A stretch of DNA of 6,552 nucleotides from Alphaproteobacteria bacterium (GTDB lineage: Bacteria > Pseudomonadota > Alphaproteobacteria > Puniceispirillales > Puniceispirillaceae): assembly GCA_016780695.1 (NCBI GenBank), contig JADHLK010000077.1, forward strand, positions 1 through 6,552, written 5' to 3'. Position 1 is the first letter of the stretch. Each line of letters begins with the position of its first letter. The notes under the pieces are model-generated. The model was not told where the DNA came from, made no database searches, and was given only the letters and a program-made list of their open reading frames with translations. Made by a program: the position numbers and the translations under genes. This document shows, one piece after another, positions 6,541 through 6,552 of the stretch.

Positions 6541-6552
6541 AAAATATTTGCT

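Noticed and set aside
1..6552. CRISPR arrays, tRNA/rRNA genes, insertion sequences, prophage or defence genes.
   Set aside because: Read on both strands; nothing matches. All but about 390 bases is taken up by the five transporter and hydrolase genes.

Overview
The window is moderately GC-rich and carries five complete genes, all on the minus strand and closely packed. Together they form an ABC importer of the peptide/opine/nickel (PepT, Dpp/Opp/Gsi-like) class with a zinc-dependent M20 amidohydrolase at the front. Protein style, the CTTGAC-type -35 element and the fused two-domain ATPase fit a Gram-negative proteobacterium, most likely an alphaproteobacterium. That placement is inference; no marker gene is present.

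Layout in transcription order (high to low coordinates): 6469-6552 is an AT-rich upstream region with a candidate promoter and an A-tract inverted repeat. 6468-5149 encodes an ArgE/DapE-like M20 deacylase/peptidase. An 89-base gap follows, then the periplasmic solute-binding protein (5059-3587). Next is a 159-base gap holding a rho-independent terminator or attenuator and a degenerate 14-15-base tandem repeat. Then come a DppB-like permease (3427-2480), a DppC-like permease (2469-1651) and an ATPase with two nucleotide-binding domains (1651-56). The last three are 10 bases apart or overlap by one base and are almost certainly co-translated. Positions 1-55 lie past the last stop codon and show no gene or convincing terminator.

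Likely workings: the binding protein captures a small peptide or acylated/amidated amino acid in the periplasm, the DppB/DppC pair forms the channel, and the fused ATPase powers import. The cytoplasmic M20 enzyme then hydrolyses the imported amide bond. The substrate cannot be read from the sequence. The terminator behind the binding-protein gene would let that protein be made in excess over the membrane and ATPase parts, a common design in such operons.

The protein content is ordinary and I see no undescribed system. The least explained DNA is the tandem repeat between the terminator and the permease gene (3456-3529). The M20 start, with no visible ribosome binding site and a candidate promoter almost abutting it, also deserves a second look.
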